DNA from: Tanypteryx hageni
Taxonomy: Eukaryota; Arthropoda; Insecta; Odonata; Petaluridae
Assembly: GCA_028673005.1 (NCBI GenBank)
Contig: CM054116.1
Span: 128,751,547 to 128,815,546 of the forward strand
Length of the DNA stretch: 64,000 bases
Direction of reading: 5' to 3'
This document shows, piece by piece, positions 61,046 through 64,000 of this stretch. The position numbers and the translations under genes were made by a program. The notes under the pieces were generated by a model. That model did not search any database, was not told the DNA's origin, and saw only the letters and a list, made by a program, of their open reading frames with translations. Position 1 is the first letter of the stretch, and every line of letters begins with the position of its first letter.

Positions 61046-62269
61046 GTCTATATATAATGATATGAAATTGTGTTGTCATTCGTAATTTTTTCAGAATGAA
61101 GTGGTCGTACATACAATCTTTGCGTTATCTGTATAATTTCAGCAACGATATTAACCCTAATGAGCCGAGGTAATAATTTATTCTTTCAATATATTTTCTT
61201 TGAATACGAGTAATGACTCATTCCTGAATAATAAACGAAAACCGAATGTACACTTACGTTTCCTCTTAAAAGCGTAATTATTTCTCTATAGCTATCCTGA
61301 TTTCGAAAAATAAGTGAAAGAAAAACTCACGAGAGAGGAATGCAGTTAAAAAATCTTCAAATTGATCTCACGTTTGGTTTCGTCTCATATAAGTTAAATA
61401 ATAACTTCTCGTTAGATCAATCGGCATTTCGCGTCTCTTAAAAGTTTCTGCCTCCTCATATTTACTGAAAAATAAAAACTGCTCGAACAAAATAATAACG
61501 CGATAGTGAAAATGTGAAAAAATAAAAAAAAATAAAAAAAATAAATAACAATACAGCCCCAAGACGTGATCTCTCAGCAATTCATAGAACACGAGGCAAC
61601 GCTTTCGGATGCATTATTTAAGTAATTAGGACGAAATAATAAAGAAATCAAAACAAGTTTTTGCCGATTTGGATTGCTTGCAGATTTTTCACATTTATAA
61701 TTATAGACTAATAACTCGATTCCACGTTTAACTGACCACTTGACCGTCTCTAGCCTTGGATCTCTTCCTCGATTGGATGTAAATTCCTTGGCCAAACAGT
61801 ATGTGTGTACTTCAGCTCAATTTCCTTCTGAAGATGACAAGTAATAATCTCGAAAAAAACATCTATCTAGTTTCTTCCATGGTGCAAAATTCCTCAATTA
61901 TTTTAATGCGAATCAAAATTATAGCGAAACATTCCGCTAGCTTATAAAGTGGGTGGATATTTTATAATTGGTTAATTTACAAGAGCCTCTACTAATTAAA
62001 ACAAAACTTTTAATAGCTGCCGCGGGTGTGAAGAAGGTAGGGCGGAAACAGCATTCCGTAACATTGATAAAGAAGACTCGAAAGAGGAAGTTTGAAAAAA
62101 CGGTGCACCGGGAAACAACACTTCGAAACGGTAAATCCTTGTTTTCAGTTCGTCCTAGGCTGGATCCCGTCATTGACAGCCCTCTTAAGAAAGAAAGGGA
62201 AGTTTTTCATCGCACATAAAACATTTACGAACTGCCTAATGGCTCCAGTTTTTTTCCGCTCCTTCTTCA
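61046..62269. other. no gene recognised; faint ribozyme-like relic
   Basis: AT-rich. Near 61827-61857, CTGAAGATGACAAGTAATAATCTCGAAAA resembles a decayed CTGAAGA-stem-GAAA motif, too poor to call separately. Frames such as 61968-62219 show no domain. Confidence 0.4.
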
Positions 62270-62640
62270 CGGTTCCTTAACCGCATAACTCGTGCTGCAA
62301 AAAAGGTCTCCCTTCCACCTCTCTCTCTCCCTCTTTATTCATCATCTCGACATTCCCGAATGTCTGGACCGCCTTCCTTCCTTACTTCGGATTGCCCCTA
62401 ACCCGTCCGACCTCTCCCATTCATCCTTCCGTTCATCCTTCTCCCTACCTCTCCCCTTCGGCAGTCCATAATGCCCCACTTCCATTGACGCTTCCAATCA
62501 TCGGTCGCTCTTCCCCGCCCCCTTTAAGACTTGCCCTTCCCTTCGCCAGAACTCGATTTGGAGCTGGGAATCCTTCAAACACAATGGAACAAAAAAGTTA
62601 ATCAAAACAGATGGGTGCCTCACCCACCAGGGAGTTCTAA
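62270..62640. other. CT-rich, CpG-containing patch
   Basis: Pyrimidine-rich + strand with CpG sites; frames Pro/Ser-rich, no domain. Resembles the other CpG patches with adjoining strand-biased tracts. Confidence 0.4.
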
Positions 62641-64000
62641 TTGCTTAACACTCCTTCTCTTCCTCCACATCTAAAATACAACAAGAAATATCAAGATCCA
62701 CCTCATGAATAAACATTTGGCATGGGTGGTTAGATAAGTCGGCGAGCGAGCGTTCTATGTCAAGGACTGGAATTAATTGAACGGATGAATCGGCTCTAAT
62801 GAATCACGACTAATGGGATTCGACGCCAACTAGCGAATAGCCAGTTGTTTCGCGTCGCTTATACCTAGTGAATGTTATTAAAAAATTAGTTATAAAAAGA
62901 GTGGAAGATTAAAAAAACGGGTGAAGAATGAAAAAAATAGGCTATAATACCATGAATTCCTACCAAAAATTCTGTAACTGATGCGTTACGCATCGCAACA
63001 ATTTTTGCGCAGGCGTATTTACGATAATGAAATTTCATCGTAGATTTTCCGTTTAGTCGATATGTTTATGAAATTTACAGGTAAGAATTATTAAGTCAGC
63101 CTTAATTCGACAATAATGTTTCAAGTAGACGCCGAAATTAAATTAGTTTTGCCGAAGATCTAAGAGATGTGCGTTTTTTCGATCCATTGTAAAAAATTTA
63201 AGATCATTGGCAAGAGCATTTTAATCCTCTCTGCAAGATAAAGTCTATAATTGTGGTCTCACGTGCGCTGAATTCCGAGTTCATCGATACCTGCATGTTT
63301 AAAAACAGACTATTCATAACTTAATGAAATCATTTTTTCATCGTAGTACATTTGCAAATGATACTCTTAACATGTCGACTGATTTCCTTAAATACAGGAC
63401 GGCTATAAAAAAAGTATTTTAAAAATGTATCGTGTTCAAACCATTCAAAATATGAATATAATGTGGACAGAAACAGTAACTCAAAAAGTTCATTTTCAGT
63501 TTATAGACAATCAATATGAGCTCCGATATAACCCTGACAATACCCAAACGATATTCAAACTCTTCCCTCACTTTCCGTTAGGTATCTCGGTAAATGGATG
63601 CCACTGATTCACTAATCCGATTAATCAGATCATAAGGGATTAGCAGAGACAGGATAGGAAGGTTCGCGCGATATTAAATAAAGGCCTATAAAAACGTCCA
63701 TCGACGGCTGATCTGGCGATCTGGGAGACAGTCCTCTTCATTAAATGCAACATTTGCGAAAGACTTTGGTCATACAAAATTCAGTCTTATTTTTGCTTTT
63801 TAGTGCACTGAAATGTATATAAAAGTTGTGTAGTGATAGCTTGGATAGCCTTTAAGGCCCCATTTCTAGCTAAATCACAATAAAATGTTGAACCTGTACA
63901 CTTCTCTTATAAAAAATCTATATTACTATAGCGTCGATGCTCAAGACGTGCACCTCGATACCTATTATTCATCTAGCAAAGTTCAGTAGAACCCAGATTA
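62641..64000. other. no gene recognised
   Basis: AT-rich DNA to the end of the window; no repeat, motif or gene identified. Confidence 0.5.

Noticed and set aside
61827..61860. Another CTGAAGA...GAAA ribozyme-like string
   Set aside because: Helix II barely pairs and stems I and III are absent; too decayed to call.

Overview
This is a non-coding, transposon-dominated segment of a nuclear eukaryotic genome, most likely an arthropod and probably an insect. The composition is AT-rich with scattered CpG-rich patches. The mobile elements are the mix common in arthropods: an RTE-like LINE, a CR1/Jockey-group LINE, a Penelope-like element, several hAT elements, a pogo/Tigger relic, tRNA-derived SINEs and Helitron-like repeats. 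I recognise no host protein-coding gene, no rRNA and no intact tRNA gene. The species cannot be named from the sequence.

Layout. 1-5.5 kb: background DNA, three copies of a dispersed repeat (two forming a 1.4-kb inverted pair), and a pogo/Tigger element interrupted by a tRNA-like SINE. 5.5-15.8 kb: mostly unremarkable DNA with a few tRNA-like relics and CpG-rich patches. 15.8-20.3 kb: three copies of a Helitron-like repeat built from about 143-bp internal units, plus a 118-bp snap-back insertion with target-site duplications (TSDs). 22.6-29.8 kb: a nest in which a GA-rich array holds a minus-strand CR1-like LINE, which is itself split by an RTE LINE with a tRNA-like head inside one 11-bp TSD. 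30.8-35.3 kb: perfect hairpins, a hAT deletion derivative and long purine tracts. 37.3-42.4 kb: a Helitron-like repeat, a full-length hAT element (2,975 bp, 8-bp TSD, with a MITE in its first intron) and a small hAT MITE. 43.7-49.7 kb: hAT relics, a SINE, a second LINE fragment in another GA tract, and an inverted pair of ribozyme-like ends. 49.7-58.5 kb: another Helitron-like copy, hAT MITEs, a Penelope-like RT/GIY-YIG pseudogene between two TA arrays, and a small Penelope-like insertion with inverted ends. 59.2-61.0 kb: a tandem repeat of about 0.75 kb. 61-64 kb: background DNA.

The genes do not form a pathway; what is seen is the debris of several transposition systems, dated relative to each other by nesting. 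The most notable points are: (1) hammerhead-ribozyme-like folds, all with one extra nucleotide after the CTGANGA box, at Penelope-like ends; (2) an RTE LINE that shares one TSD with a tRNA-like head; (3) a CR1-like LINE found twice inside GA/TC microsatellites; (4) Helitron-like families with matching termini and a regular internal period. Every recognisable transposase or reverse transcriptase is broken or truncated, so nothing here looks autonomous now.
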